Assembly: GCA_963699015.1 (NCBI GenBank)
Contig: CAVOSX010000008.1
Coordinates: 868,001-932,000 of the forward strand
Direction of reading: 5' to 3'
From: PALSA-505 sp963699015
GTDB taxonomy: Bacteria; Actinomycetota; Actinomycetes; Streptosporangiales; Streptosporangiaceae
DNA length: 64,000 bases
This document shows positions 34,054-43,708 of this stretch, piece by piece (the stretch's first letter is position 1; every line of letters starts with the position of its first letter). Both the position numbers and the translations under genes were made by a program. The notes under the pieces were generated by a model. The model was not told where the DNA came from. It saw only the letters and a list, made by a program, of their open reading frames with translations, and searched no databases.

Positions 34054-34725
34054 CTACGCGGGGACGAGCCCGGCCCGGTAGGCGATGATGACCAGCTGGA
34101 TGCGATCGCGGCAGTCCAGCTTGGTCAGCAGGTGCGCGACGTGGGTCTTGGCTGTCGCCGGGCTGATGCTCAGCTCCCCGGCGATCTCGCCGTTCGACAG
34201 CCCCCGGGCCACCAGGGTGAGCACCTCCCGTTCCCGTTCGGTCAGGTCCCTGAGCTGCTCCGGGCCCGCCGGGATCTGGGGAAGCGACAGTTCGGGCCGG
34301 CTGGCGAACTCGCCAAGCAGGCGCCGGGTCACGCTGGGGGCAAGTAGCGCGTCCCCGGCCGCGATGACCCGGACGGCGTTCAGCAGGTCGGCGGGCATCG
34401 TGTCCTTGAGCAGGAAACCGCTGGCGCCGGCCCGCAGCGCGGCGTAGACGTACTCGTCGAGGTCGAAGGTGGTCAGGATCAGCACCCGCACGTCCGCCGT
34501 GCGCGCGCCAGCGGTGATCAGGCGGGTGGCCTCGATGCCGTCCATGACAGGCATCCGCACGTCCATGAGGACCACGTCGGGCAGGGTCGCGCGGGCCATC
34601 TCGACCGCCTCCGCGCCGGTCGCCGCCTCACCGACGACCGATAGGCCCGGAGTGGCGGCGACGATGCCGCAGAACCCGACCCGCACCAGAGCCTGGTCAT
34701 CGGCGACCAGCACCCGGATCGTCAT
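34054..34725 (-). CDS. NarL/LuxR-family response regulator
   Basis: A 223-residue regulator with a receiver domain (acidic Asp9-Asp10, phosphoacceptor in VVLMDVRMPVMDG, LKD lysine) and a C-terminal LuxR helix-turn-helix (LTEREREVLTLVARGLSNGEIA, AKTHVAHLLTKL). ATGA overlap couples it to the upstream kinase. The pair lies next to two ATPase-permease pairs, one of which starts divergently at 36351, so control of those exporters is a reasonable inference. Confidence 0.93.
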   Translation of the reverse strand: MTIRVLVADDQALVRVGFCGIVAATPGLSVVGEAATGAEAVEMARATLPDVVLMDVRMPVMDGIEATRLITAGARTADVRVLILTTFDLDEYVYAALRAGASGFLLKDTMPADLLNAVRVIAAGDALLAPSVTRRLLGEFASRPELSLPQIPAGPEQLRDLTEREREVLTLVARGLSNGEIAGELSISPATAKTHVAHLLTKLDCRDRIQLVIIAYRAGLVPA

Positions 34726-36122
34726 GACCCGCAGTCCCCGGCCGGCAGCCGGGCCGCCACCCGGAAACCGCGCCCGGGCAGCGGTGCCGCGCTGAGCTCG
34801 CCGCCGTACAGGCTCACCCGCTCGCGCATCCCGATCAGCCCGTGCCCGCCGGCCGGCTCCTCGCCCCCTGCACCGCCCGGCCCGCCCGGGCCGGGGCTGC
34901 GCGGCCCGGGCCGGCCCGCGGTGACCGTGGCGGGGACCCGGCTGCCCCGGCCCTCGTCGGTGATCTCGACGGACAGCTCGTCCGTACCGTAGCTGACGAT
35001 GACCCGGCAGGACGGCGTGTCCGCGTGCTTGACCACGTTGGTCAGGGCCTCCTGCACGATACGGAACGCCGCGAGGTCGATCCCGGGCGGCAGTTCCCGA
35101 GGGCCGCCGCGCACCAGCAGGTCCACCCGGACTCCGGCGCGGGTGATCCGCGCCAGCAGCCGGTCCAGATCGGCCAGGCCCGGCGCGGGCGCCAGCGGAG
35201 CCGCCTCGCCGGGGCGCGCGGTGCGCGGGCCTGCGGTCTCCGCGCGGCCGTTCCGCGCGGGCAGCGCCGCGGGCGCCGCGGTCCCGGCCGGGTCGGCGGC
35301 ACGGCCACGACCGGACCCGATTTCCGGCCCGAACGGCTCCGGTCCAGACTGGCGCAAGATGCCGAGCATGCGCCGCATGTCGGTCAGCGCTTCCCGGCTG
35401 GTCGCCTGGATGGCCCCGAGCGCCTCGCGGGCCTTGGCCGGCTGTTCCTCGATCACGTGATGACCGTATCCGGCCTGCACGGCGATCACGGTCATGCTGT
35501 GCGCGACCACGTCATGCAGTTCCCTGGCGATGCGCAGCCGTTCCCCGGTGACGGCGCTGGTCGCCGCCTGGTCGCGCAGTTGCTCGGCGTAGATCCGCCG
35601 CTGGCTGACTGCGTAGCCGAACCCCCAGGTGATGATCACGATGAGGGCGGCCGGAACGGCTTCGGCCGGGATCTGTGCCGGCTGCACGAACAGCTCGCAG
35701 GCGAAGACCAGGGCTAGCACCGCGCCGAGCGCGACCGCCGATACCCGGCGCGGCGAGACGGCGGCCACCAGGTAGAGCACGTACGCAGCCGGCAGGTAGA
35801 AAAACGGGCCGTTCGGCGTCCCGACCAGCACGACGGCGAGCGTGGCGGCCGCCGCGGCCAGACCGAGGGCGGCCAGCGGCCGGCGGCGGCGCAGGGCGAC
35901 CGGCAGGGACATGGCAACGGCCAGCATGAACGCCACCAGCACGCCGTCGATGCTCGGCTGGAACACGGCGTTCTGGATAATCTCCCCCCGCAGCGACAGG
36001 GTCAGGATCAGCGTGATCGCCACGGCGGCGAGCACGTCCAGCGCGACCCAGTGGCCGGGGCGCAGCCGCTTGGTCAGCGGCGGCCGCGGCCGCCGCTGCG
36101 GTACCTGCGACGGAGTGCTCAC
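34722..36122 (-). CDS. Sensor histidine kinase, HisKA_3 (NarL-linked) type
   Basis: A 466-residue kinase with about five to six N-terminal membrane segments and no large external domain, like DesK-type sensors. The phosphoacceptor region is RIARELHDVVAHSM, and the ATPase has NVVKHA, DEGRGS and GHGLIGMRERV. A Pro/Gly-rich insert of about 60 residues separates the dimerisation and ATPase domains. TACGGT six bases before the GTG on the minus strand suggests a leaderless start. Confidence 0.92.
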   Translation of the reverse strand: MSTPSQVPQRRPRPPLTKRLRPGHWVALDVLAAVAITLILTLSLRGEIIQNAVFQPSIDGVLVAFMLAVAMSLPVALRRRRPLAALGLAAAAATLAVVLVGTPNGPFFYLPAAYVLYLVAAVSPRRVSAVALGAVLALVFACELFVQPAQIPAEAVPAALIVIITWGFGYAVSQRRIYAEQLRDQAATSAVTGERLRIARELHDVVAHSMTVIAVQAGYGHHVIEEQPAKAREALGAIQATSREALTDMRRMLGILRQSGPEPFGPEIGSGRGRAADPAGTAAPAALPARNGRAETAGPRTARPGEAAPLAPAPGLADLDRLLARITRAGVRVDLLVRGGPRELPPGIDLAAFRIVQEALTNVVKHADTPSCRVIVSYGTDELSVEITDEGRGSRVPATVTAGRPGPRSPGPGGPGGAGGEEPAGGHGLIGMRERVSLYGGELSAAPLPGRGFRVAARLPAGDCGS

Positions 36123-36128
36123 GCACCT

Positions 36129-36134
36129 ACCGTA
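36129..36134 (-). promoter_or_regulatory. -10 element TACGGT, start at 36122
   Basis: Six bases separate the hexamer from the GTG of the sensor kinase. The same 228-base region (36123-36350) must also hold the rightward promoter of the ABC genes, which I could not identify. Confidence 0.42.
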
Positions 36135-36350
36135 ACCGCAGTTGACCGGCCTGACGTCAGCCTGCAGGCGTAGGCCGTGCGGAGCACCGGGGTCCTGCCG
36201 GCGCCCGCGCCGCCGGTCACAAAATCACCCTCGCGGCCGACGACTGTGATCACGATCCGCGGCAGTCTGGGATCGGCCGCCGCCGGGGTGCGCCGGCCCA
36301 GCCGGGCCGGCGGAACGCGGCCAGCAGGGCAACCGAAAGCGAGGACGGCC

Positions 36351-37340
36351 ATGACCACAGGCGCCGAGGGCGCGGCCACCGGGGCAGCGGTCACCGAGGC
36401 GGCGGTCATCGAGACACAGGCGCTGACCAAGCGGTATCCGGGTCCGGTGACCGCGCTCGACGGGCTCACCGTCGCGGTCGCGCCGGGCGTTACCGGACTG
36501 GTCGGCGCCAACGGCGCGGGAAAGTCCACGCTGGTCAAGATCCTGCTCGGCCTGGTGCAGCCGACCGAGGGCCGGGCCATGGTGCTTGGCCACGACTGCC
36601 AGCGGCACGGCCAGCAGATCAGGACCCTGATCGGCTACATGCCCGAGCACGACTGCCTGCCACCGGATGTCACCGCCACCGAGTTCGTCACTCACCTGGG
36701 CCGGATATCAGGGCTGCCAGCCACCGCGGCCAAGGAGCGGGCCGCGGAATCGCTGCGCCACGTCGGGCTGCACGAGGAGCGGTACCGCCAGATCGGCACC
36801 TACTCCACCGGCATGAAGCAGCGGGTGAAGCTGGCCCAGGCGCTGGTCGCAGACCCGCGGCTGCTGCTGCTTGACGAGCCGACCAACGGCCTCGATCCGG
36901 CCGGGCGGGGGGAGATGCTCGACCTGATCCTCCGGATCGGGACCGAGTTCGGCATCTCCATCGTGGTCGCCTCGCACCTGCTCGGCGAGATCGAGCGGAT
37001 CTGCGACTACCTGGTGGCCATCGATGCGGGCCGGCTGCTCCGCGCCGACGCCATCACCAGCTTCACCGAGGTGCGCCGGGTGCTGCTCGTCGAGGTGGAC
37101 GAGGGCGTGGCGCCGCTGGCCGATGAGCTGGCCCGCCGCGGACTCGACCCCCGGCCGCACCAGCGAGCGCTGCTGGTGCCGCTGGCGGGTGATGCCACCT
37201 ATGACGCGGTCCGCGACGCGGTCGCCGATCTGCGGCTGCCGCTCGGACGGCTGGAGCAGCGACGGCACAGCCTGGAGGAACTGTTCCGCGACAGCCGCGA
37301 GCCCGCTTTCGCGGCAACGGAGGTGCCCGATGCCCGCTGA
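36351..37340 (+). CDS. ABC transporter ATPase (pair 1)
   Basis: A 329-residue CcmA/NatA-type ATPase. The ATG at 36351 has GAGGA upstream. Walker A is GANGAGKST, the signature YSTGMKQRVKLAQAL, and Walker B LLLLDEPTNGLD. The C-terminal 90 residues form the domain typical of drug or Na+-export ATPases of this group. It overlaps the permease gene by 11 bases. Two complete ATPase-permease pairs in tandem resemble a Streptomyces arrangement near the oxidase genes; the substrates are unknown. Confidence 0.92.
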   Translation: MTTGAEGAATGAAVTEAAVIETQALTKRYPGPVTALDGLTVAVAPGVTGLVGANGAGKSTLVKILLGLVQPTEGRAMVLGHDCQRHGQQIRTLIGYMPEHDCLPPDVTATEFVTHLGRISGLPATAAKERAAESLRHVGLHEERYRQIGTYSTGMKQRVKLAQALVADPRLLLLDEPTNGLDPAGRGEMLDLILRIGTEFGISIVVASHLLGEIERICDYLVAIDAGRLLRADAITSFTEVRRVLLVEVDEGVAPLADELARRGLDPRPHQRALLVPLAGDATYDAVRDAVADLRLPLGRLEQRRHSLEELFRDSREPAFAATEVPDAR

Positions 37341-38307
37341 TGACGCGTACTCCGCGGGTTCCGGCGCCGGGCTGGCGACTCAGGCCGCCGGCGGGGTCAT
37401 CTACGACCGCGGCTATCGGCGCTACAAGGGAACGCGGCTGGGCCGGCTGCAGATCGTCCGGGCCCTGTTCTGGCACAGCCTGCGGTCCTCGTTCGGCATC
37501 GGACGGGGCGCCAAAGCCAGGATCCTGCCGGTGATCGTGTTCGTCGGCATGTGCCTGCCGGCGGCCGTGAACGCGGTCGCCGTGGCCCGGGGCGGTCCGC
37601 CGGTCGTCTTCTACGGCACCTATACCTTCGCGCTGCGAGTCGTGGCCATGACGATCTTCGTAGCGGTCCAGGCGCCCGAGCTCGTCTCGCGCGACCTGCG
37701 CAGTCACGTGCTGCCGCTGTACTTCTCCCGGCCGTTGCGCAGGAAGGACTATCCCGCGGCGAAGTACGCGGCGTTCACGGTGGCCTGCCTGCTCATGATC
37801 GAGATCCCGTTGCTCCTGCTGTACCTGGGCACGATTGTCTCCGCGGGGGGCGGCAGCGCCGTCTGGCACCAGACCTGGCTGCTGGCCGGGGGCCTGGGCG
37901 TGGGGGCGTTGTGGGCAGTGCTGCTGGCCGCGATCGGTCTCGCACTGGCATGCCTGAGCGCGAAGCGTGCGTACGCGACGGGAGCGATCGCGATCTTCTT
38001 CTTCCTCACCTGGACGCTGGCCCAGATCATCTACTCGGTCGCCGGACACCCGGTCGTGGTGCACGCGCCCTCCGCGCATCCGCTCCCGCCCGCCGCGGCC
38101 GCGGCCACCACGGGCCAGCAGCTGGCCGGCCTGATCAGCCCGTTCACGGTGCTGGACGGCGTCAGGCAGTGGCTCGGCGGCAAGGTCCCAGGGCCGATGG
38201 CCCCGCCGGGTCACTACGGGGCTGCCTACGGCGTGATGTTCCTCGTGCTACTAGCGGCGAGCCTGGCCATCCTCGCCGTCCGGTACCGGAAGGCGGGTGT
38301 GGAATGA
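37330..38307 (+). CDS. ABC-2 type permease (pair 1)
   Basis: Membrane subunit of 325 residues with six predicted segments, including ILPVIVFVGMCLPAAVNAVA, AAFTVACLLMIEIPLLLLYLG and AYGVMFLVLLAASLAILAV. The N-terminus contains GVIYDRGYRRYKGTRLG, characteristic of this actinobacterial permease group. It is coupled to the ATPases on both sides. Confidence 0.88.
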   Translation: MPADDAYSAGSGAGLATQAAGGVIYDRGYRRYKGTRLGRLQIVRALFWHSLRSSFGIGRGAKARILPVIVFVGMCLPAAVNAVAVARGGPPVVFYGTYTFALRVVAMTIFVAVQAPELVSRDLRSHVLPLYFSRPLRRKDYPAAKYAAFTVACLLMIEIPLLLLYLGTIVSAGGGSAVWHQTWLLAGGLGVGALWAVLLAAIGLALACLSAKRAYATGAIAIFFFLTWTLAQIIYSVAGHPVVVHAPSAHPLPPAAAAATTGQQLAGLISPFTVLDGVRQWLGGKVPGPMAPPGHYGAAYGVMFLVLLAASLAILAVRYRKAGVE

Positions 38308-39215
38308 CCACCATCGAGCTGGCTGACGTGTCCCGCTGGTACGGCAACGTCGTCGCGGTGAACGACGTGACGATGACGATCGGCCCGGGGGTGACCGGGC
38401 TGCTCGGGCCGAACGGCGCGGGGAAGTCGACGATCATCCACATGATCAGCGGGTTCCTTGAGCCATCCCGCGGCAAGCTGACGATCGGCGGCGTGCCGAG
38501 CTGGGACAACCCGGATATCTACCGCACGCTCGGCCTCGTCCCCGAACGGGACTCGGTCTATGCCTTCCTCACCGGGGCGGACTTCGTCCGGGCCACCGCC
38601 AGGCTGCAGCGGCTGACCGATGTCGACGGCGCCGCGCGCCGCGCCATCGACATGGTGGAGATGGCCGAGGCGGCCGGCCGCCGCATATCCACCTACTCCA
38701 AGGGCATGCGGCAGCGGATCAAGGTCGCTGCCGCGCTGGTGCATGATCCCGAGGTCCTGCTGCTGGACGAGCCGTTCAACGGGATGGACCCCAGGCAGCG
38801 GCTGCACATGATGGATCTGCTCGACAAGCTGGGCGCCGAGGGACGCACGATCCTGTTCAGCTCGCACATCCTGGAAGAGGTCGAAAGGCTCTCCGGGACG
38901 ATCCAGGTGGTCGTCGCGGGGCGGCTGGCGGCCTCGGGGGACTTCCGCGCGATCAGGCGGCTCATGACCAGCAGGCCGCACGTCTTCACCGTCCGCTCAA
39001 CCGGCGACCGGCTGCTCGGAGCCGCCCTGATCGGGCGGCCGGCGGTCAGCGGGGTGGAGGTATCAGCCAACGGACTGCAGGTCAGAGCGTCTGACTATGG
39101 CGCCTTCTGCCGCGAGATCGCCGCGCTGGCCCGCGATCATGACATCCGGCTGCTGGAACTGCTGCCAGCCGACGAGTCGCTGGAAAGCGTCTTCGCCTAC
39201 CTCGTCGCATCGTGA
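38304..39215 (+). CDS. ABC transporter ATPase (pair 2)
   Basis: A 303-residue ATPase with Walker A GPNGAGKST, signature YSKGMRQRIKVAAALV and Walker B VLLLDEPFNGMD. It begins inside the permease stop (ATGA). It is a diverged paralogue of the first ATPase and probably works with the permease that follows. Confidence 0.92.
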   Translation: MTTIELADVSRWYGNVVAVNDVTMTIGPGVTGLLGPNGAGKSTIIHMISGFLEPSRGKLTIGGVPSWDNPDIYRTLGLVPERDSVYAFLTGADFVRATARLQRLTDVDGAARRAIDMVEMAEAAGRRISTYSKGMRQRIKVAAALVHDPEVLLLDEPFNGMDPRQRLHMMDLLDKLGAEGRTILFSSHILEEVERLSGTIQVVVAGRLAASGDFRAIRRLMTSRPHVFTVRSTGDRLLGAALIGRPAVSGVEVSANGLQVRASDYGAFCREIAALARDHDIRLLELLPADESLESVFAYLVAS

Positions 39216-39268
39216 CATCCCGATCCCGGAACCAGCCCAGACACAACCCCAAGAGGGCAGTGATTCAC

Positions 39269-40060
39269 ATGTCCCGCGTATACAGCCGAACCGTCGCCTC
39301 GATCACGCTGCGCGGCGCGCTGGGCCGCAGGCGAGCCTTCCTCCTCGCGATCCCGCCGGCGATCCTGGTGCTCGTCACGCTCGCGCTCAAGGCGTCGCAT
39401 CCGGCGGCGCCGTGGCCGGGCCGGATCCTCGGCGACTTCGGGTTCACCGTGATTCTCCCGCTGACCGCGCTGGTGATCGGCAGCAGCGTGCTCGGGGCCG
39501 AGATCGATGACGGGAGCATCGTCCACCTGCTGGCCACCCCGGTCCGCAGGTCAGCGGTCATCGTGACCAAGTTCGTGATCGGCACCGCGGCCACCGTGCT
39601 GTTCGTGGCGGTGCCGGAGCTGATCGCCGGGATCATCGCCACCAGCGGCGACCGGCTTCGCGGCGGCCAGTTCGTCACGACCGTCGCAGGCCAGATCGTC
39701 CAGGTGGGCGGGAACCGCAATCTCGCGCTCGGCCTTTTCGCCGGCGCGCTGGCCGGCGCGGTGTTCTACAACGCGCTGTTCATCATGATCTCCGTCGTGA
39801 CCACCAGGGCGCTCGCCGTGGGCCTGCTCTACGTGCTCATCTGGGAAGGGCTGCTCGGCAACTTCGTCGGCGGCGCGCGGGAACTGTCGATCGGCCAGTA
39901 CTCGCTGGGCGTGGCGAACTCGATCGCTCATGATCCAGCCCTGAACGCGGCGCTGGGCCTGGCCACCGCGCTGGTACTGGGGATCATCGTGACGGTCGCC
40001 GCGCTGGCCGTGGCGTCCCGCCGGCTGTCCCTGTTCTCCCTGCGCGGCGATGCGGTGTAA
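39269..40060 (+). CDS. ABC-2 type permease (pair 2)
   Basis: Membrane subunit of about 263 residues with six hydrophobic segments. The ATG at 39269 (MSRVYSRTVASITLRG) matches the usual short N-terminus before RGALGRRRAFLL; a GTG at 39212 overlapping the upstream stop would add 19 residues. The motif GAEIDDGSIVHLLATPVRR is the conserved coupling region of ABC-2 permeases. Its end lies 28 bases from the convergent qcrB stop. Confidence 0.86.
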   Translation: MSRVYSRTVASITLRGALGRRRAFLLAIPPAILVLVTLALKASHPAAPWPGRILGDFGFTVILPLTALVIGSSVLGAEIDDGSIVHLLATPVRRSAVIVTKFVIGTAATVLFVAVPELIAGIIATSGDRLRGGQFVTTVAGQIVQVGGNRNLALGLFAGALAGAVFYNALFIMISVVTTRALAVGLLYVLIWEGLLGNFVGGARELSIGQYSLGVANSIAHDPALNAALGLATALVLGIIVTVAALAVASRRLSLFSLRGDAV

Positions 40061-40088
40061 CTGCGCGGGCGTGCGGCGGCCGGCCCGG

Positions 40089-41783
40089 TCAGGATTCGCC
40101 CGGTGGCAGGGTGCGGTCGTCTTCGCGGCCGGCGGCGATGGACGTGCGCTCCGACTCGTCGCCGTGCTCGCCGTCCGCGCCGTCCGGGCCGTGCCCGTTG
40201 CCGCCGTTCACCGGCACCTCTTCGGAGAGCACCCGGTTCGCCGTGGCGCGGAGCCTGCCGGTCAGGCCGCGGGCGGCCGGGGCGGGAACGCCGTTCTCGT
40301 CCACCTGCCCGCCGGGCGGCAGCGGCAGCGGCTCCTTGTTGCTCAGCAGGACGGCGCGCTTCTCCTCCGACACCGGCCGGTGCACCTCGATGAACTCACC
40401 GCTCGGCAGCTGCCTGATGACCCCGGTCTCGAGCCCGTGGTGCAGCAGTTCCCGGTCCTTGCGCTGCAGCCCGATGCAGATCCGCTTGGTCACGATGTAG
40501 GCGGCGACCGGGCCGGCGATCCAGGCGACGCGGGCGATCCAGGTGATCGTGTAGAGCGGGACGTGAAGGTAGTTAGCGAGCAGGTCGTTCGCCCCTTCCA
40601 GCAGCATGATGCCGTAGAAGGTGATCACCGCCACCCCGATCGCGGTCCGGGTGGGGGCGTTGCGCGGCCGGTCGTTGACATGGTGCTCCGCGCGGTCCCC
40701 GGTCGCCCATTGCTCGATGAACGGCCACAGCGCGGCTCCGGTGAAGACGGCCCCGAGCGGCACGAGGGCAGGGATCAGCACGTTCCAGGCCACGGTATGG
40801 CCGGCCAAATCCCACGTCCAGCTGGGGAAGATGCGCAGCGCTCCCTCCAGGAAGCCCATGTAGAAGTCGGGCTGCGAGCCCGCGGAGATCGACGCGGGCG
40901 TGTACGGGCCGTACAGCCAGATGGGGTTGATCTGGGCGATCGTGGACAGCAGCGCGAGCACGGCGAAGATGAAGAAGAAGAACGCGCCGGTCTTCGCCAT
41001 GAAGTACGGGTACATGGCCTGGCCGACGACGTTCTTGTCGGTGTGCCCCTTGCCGGGCATCTGGGTGTGCTTCTGGTGGAACATGATGAACAGGTGCGCG
41101 GACACCAGGCCCAGGATCAGGGCGGGGATCAGCAGCACGTGGATGATGTACAGCCGGGGGATGATGTCGTTGCCAGGGAACTGCCCGCCGAACAGGAAGA
41201 ACGACAGGTAGGTCCCGATGATCGGGATGGACAGGATCACGCCCTCGAGGATCCGCAGCCCGGTGCCGGACAGCAGGTCGTCGGGCAGCGAGTAGCCGAA
41301 CAGCCCTTCCAGCATGCCCAGCGTGAGCAGCGTGATGCCGATCAGCCAGTTGACCTCGCGCGGCTTGCGGTAGGCGCCGGTGAAGAAGATGCGGATCATG
41401 TGCGCGAAGATCGCGGCCATGAACAGGTCCGCCGCCCAGTGGTGGATCTGGCGCATCAGCAGGCCGCCGCGGACGTCGAAGCTGATGTTCAGCGTGGACG
41501 CGTACGCCTCGCTCATCCGGACGCCGTCGAGCTTGGTATAGGTGCCGTGGTAGACGACATCGGTCATGCTCGGCTTGAAGAACAGCGTGAGGAACGTGCC
41601 GGTGAGCAGCAGGATGATGAACGAGTAGAGGGCGATCTCGCCCAGCAGGAACGTCCAGTGGTCCGGGAAGACCTTCTTGAGGAAGGTGCGGACGCCCTTG
41701 GCGCCGCGGAACCGGTCGTCGAGCCATACGCCGGTCGCGGACAGTGCCCTGGGCGGGGCAGGCTGCTCGTCCTGGATGCTCAT
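40089..41783 (-). CDS. qcrB: Cytochrome bc complex cytochrome b subunit
   Basis: Cytochrome b of 564 residues for menaquinol oxidation in the bcc complex. The four heme histidines sit in QIHHWAADLFMAAIFAHM and in the second helix pair (IIHVLLIPALILGLVSAHLF). Eight or more membrane segments are visible, then an actinobacterial C-terminal cytosolic extension of about 150 residues rich in Gly/Asp/Glu. The ATG at 41783 overlaps the qcrA stop. Confidence 0.95.
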   Translation of the reverse strand: MSIQDEQPAPPRALSATGVWLDDRFRGAKGVRTFLKKVFPDHWTFLLGEIALYSFIILLLTGTFLTLFFKPSMTDVVYHGTYTKLDGVRMSEAYASTLNISFDVRGGLLMRQIHHWAADLFMAAIFAHMIRIFFTGAYRKPREVNWLIGITLLTLGMLEGLFGYSLPDDLLSGTGLRILEGVILSIPIIGTYLSFFLFGGQFPGNDIIPRLYIIHVLLIPALILGLVSAHLFIMFHQKHTQMPGKGHTDKNVVGQAMYPYFMAKTGAFFFFIFAVLALLSTIAQINPIWLYGPYTPASISAGSQPDFYMGFLEGALRIFPSWTWDLAGHTVAWNVLIPALVPLGAVFTGAALWPFIEQWATGDRAEHHVNDRPRNAPTRTAIGVAVITFYGIMLLEGANDLLANYLHVPLYTITWIARVAWIAGPVAAYIVTKRICIGLQRKDRELLHHGLETGVIRQLPSGEFIEVHRPVSEEKRAVLLSNKEPLPLPPGGQVDENGVPAPAARGLTGRLRATANRVLSEEVPVNGGNGHGPDGADGEHGDESERTSIAAGREDDRTLPPGES

Positions 41784-42892
41784 CCGCGCTCCCAGAAGCT
41801 CGGGCCCACCGGCTGGTCGAAGTCGCCGTCGGCGACCAGGTAACCCTCCGCGTCCACGGCCAGCGGCAGCTGGGGCAGCGGCCGCGGCGCCGGGCCGAAC
41901 AGAACCGTCGCGCCCCTCGGCGCATCGAACGTGGACTGGTGGCAGGGGCAGAGAATCTTGTGCGTGGTCTGCTCGTACAGCGCGGCCGGGCAGCCGACGT
42001 GCGTGCAGATCTTGGAGTAGCAGACGATGTCCTGCACGCACCAGCTCAGGTTGGTCGGCGGCTGCAGCTGGCCCGGGAAGAACTTGATGATGATGGCCGT
42101 CGCCTTGGCCAGCGCGTTCAGGTTGTCCTGGAACCCGTCGGGCACCACGGTGATCAGGCTGCCCGGCGAGTCGAACTCCTCCGGCTTGATCGGCCGGTTG
42201 GGCCCGTAGACGAGCAGCCGCGTGCCCTTGCGCCACACCGTGTACCGCAGGATGGTGCCGGGCAGCGGGCCCATGTCCCGCAGCAGCACGATCGGAGCTA
42301 TGGCCAGCGGCACCGTCGCGGCGATGAGCGTACGCCGGATTATCGGCCGCTTGATGAACCCGCTTTCCTCCGCGCCCTCCATGAAGGTCTTCTCGAAGGC
42401 TTCCCTGTCGGCCGGGGGCGAGGCGAGGGGCTTACGTGCCTCGGTCTCCTCCGTTCCCGGCATCAGCCGCCGGACCCAGATGACCGCGCCCACGGCCACC
42501 GCGAGGAAGGCCACCGTCATGGCCGAGCCGAGCGCGAGGTTGGAGTGCAGCACGTTGGTCACCGAGCCCGCGGGCAGGCCGATGTAGGCGGCGATAAAGC
42601 CGATGCTGGCCAGCATCGACAGGATGAACAGGGCCGCGACCGTGCGTTCGGCCCGCCTGGCCTTCGCCGGGTCGGCGGGCTCGATCTCCCGTCGCGGGCC
42701 GTCGTGCCCGTGGCCGTCCCCGGCATCCGGCCGGGCCGGCGGACCGCCGGGACGGCCGGCCTGCGGCGCGCCCAGCATGCTCCGCGCGACAGCGGGCGGG
42801 GGCGTCCCGATCACCCGGTGCGGCCTGGCCGGCTCGCGCTCCGCCGCTCCCTCGCCGGGCTGGGCTGCTGGTGTCTGGTCGTCTTCACTCAT
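41780..42892 (-). CDS. qcrA: Cytochrome bc complex Rieske iron-sulfur subunit
   Basis: Rieske protein of 370 residues. The cluster ligands are in CTHVGC and CPCHQSTF. As in other actinobacteria it has a long N-terminal extension and three membrane segments (TVAALFILSMLASIGFIAAY, SAMTVAFLAVAVGAVIWV, TLIAATVPLAIAPIVLL). The ATG at 42892 overlaps the qcrC stop by ATGA, preferred to an upstream start at 42919. Confidence 0.95.
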   Translation of the reverse strand: MSEDDQTPAAQPGEGAAEREPARPHRVIGTPPPAVARSMLGAPQAGRPGGPPARPDAGDGHGHDGPRREIEPADPAKARRAERTVAALFILSMLASIGFIAAYIGLPAGSVTNVLHSNLALGSAMTVAFLAVAVGAVIWVRRLMPGTEETEARKPLASPPADREAFEKTFMEGAEESGFIKRPIIRRTLIAATVPLAIAPIVLLRDMGPLPGTILRYTVWRKGTRLLVYGPNRPIKPEEFDSPGSLITVVPDGFQDNLNALAKATAIIIKFFPGQLQPPTNLSWCVQDIVCYSKICTHVGCPAALYEQTTHKILCPCHQSTFDAPRGATVLFGPAPRPLPQLPLAVDAEGYLVADGDFDQPVGPSFWERG

Positions 42893-43689
42893 GCGTCTCG
42901 TCGCTTTCCGGCGATCCATATTGCCGCGAGGATCAGCAGGCCGATGCCCCCGATCCAGATCACGAGGCCCTCGGTGACCGGGCCGACCCGGCCCAGGCTG
43001 AAGCCGCCGGGATTCGGCTCCTTAACCGTCTTGGTGACGAAGGCGATGATGTCGCGCTTCTCGCTCGGCAGGACCGTACTGTCGCTGAACACCGGCATGG
43101 CTTCCGGGCCGGTCAGCATGGCCTCGTAGATCTGCACCGGGGTGACCTGGTTGAGCGAGGGTGCGTACTTGCCGTTGGTGAGCGCCCCGCCCGCGCCGTC
43201 GAAGTTATGACACGCGGCGCAGTTGGCGTTGAACATCTGCTGGCCGAGCCCCGGGTTCGCGCCGACCGGGCTCGCCTGGGCCTCGGTCGGGACGGGCGGC
43301 CCGCCGCCCAGCGAGGCGACGTAGGAGGCAATGGCGTCGATGTCCTTGGGCGAGAACACCACCGGCCGGCGGTCCATCTCCGCGCCCGGCTCTTTCGCCG
43401 GCATCCGCCCCGTGCTCATCTGGAAGTTCACCGCTGCGGCCCCGGCGCCGACCAGGCTGGGGCCTTGCGCGGTGCCCTGCGCGTCCAGGCCGTGACAGCT
43501 CGAGCAGCTCTGCTCGAACAGGAACCTTCCCCGCGCGACGTTCTGCTGCAAGGGAGGCGGAGCAGACGCCGCCGCCTGGCTGCCCGGGCCGGTCAGGCTG
43601 GCATACATCACGCCGATGACGGCGAGCCCGAGGGGGACGACGGCGTAGCCGGCTACCCGGTGCCTGCGCCGCGCGGTGATCCAGCTCAC
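42889..43689 (-). CDS. qcrC: Cytochrome bc complex diheme cytochrome c subunit
   Basis: Membrane-bound diheme cytochrome c of 266 residues that bridges the bc complex to the aa3 oxidase. The hemes attach at Cys62-x-x-Cys65-His66 (CSSCH) and Cys157-x-x-Cys160-His161 (CAACH). An N-terminal signal/anchor and a C-terminal membrane segment (LVIWIGGIGLLILAAIWIAG) are visible. GAGGA precedes the GTG. It lies 19 bases after ctaE. Confidence 0.95.
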   Translation of the reverse strand: MSWITARRRHRVAGYAVVPLGLAVIGVMYASLTGPGSQAAASAPPPLQQNVARGRFLFEQSCSSCHGLDAQGTAQGPSLVGAGAAAVNFQMSTGRMPAKEPGAEMDRRPVVFSPKDIDAIASYVASLGGGPPVPTEAQASPVGANPGLGQQMFNANCAACHNFDGAGGALTNGKYAPSLNQVTPVQIYEAMLTGPEAMPVFSDSTVLPSEKRDIIAFVTKTVKEPNPGGFSLGRVGPVTEGLVIWIGGIGLLILAAIWIAGKRRDA

Positions 43690-43708
43690 TGCAGTCCTCG
43701 GTTTCCGG

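Noticed and set aside
40089..42236. Longer N-terminus for qcrB
   Set aside because: The extra part is qcrA read in another frame; the ATG at 41783 overlaps the qcrA stop as expected.
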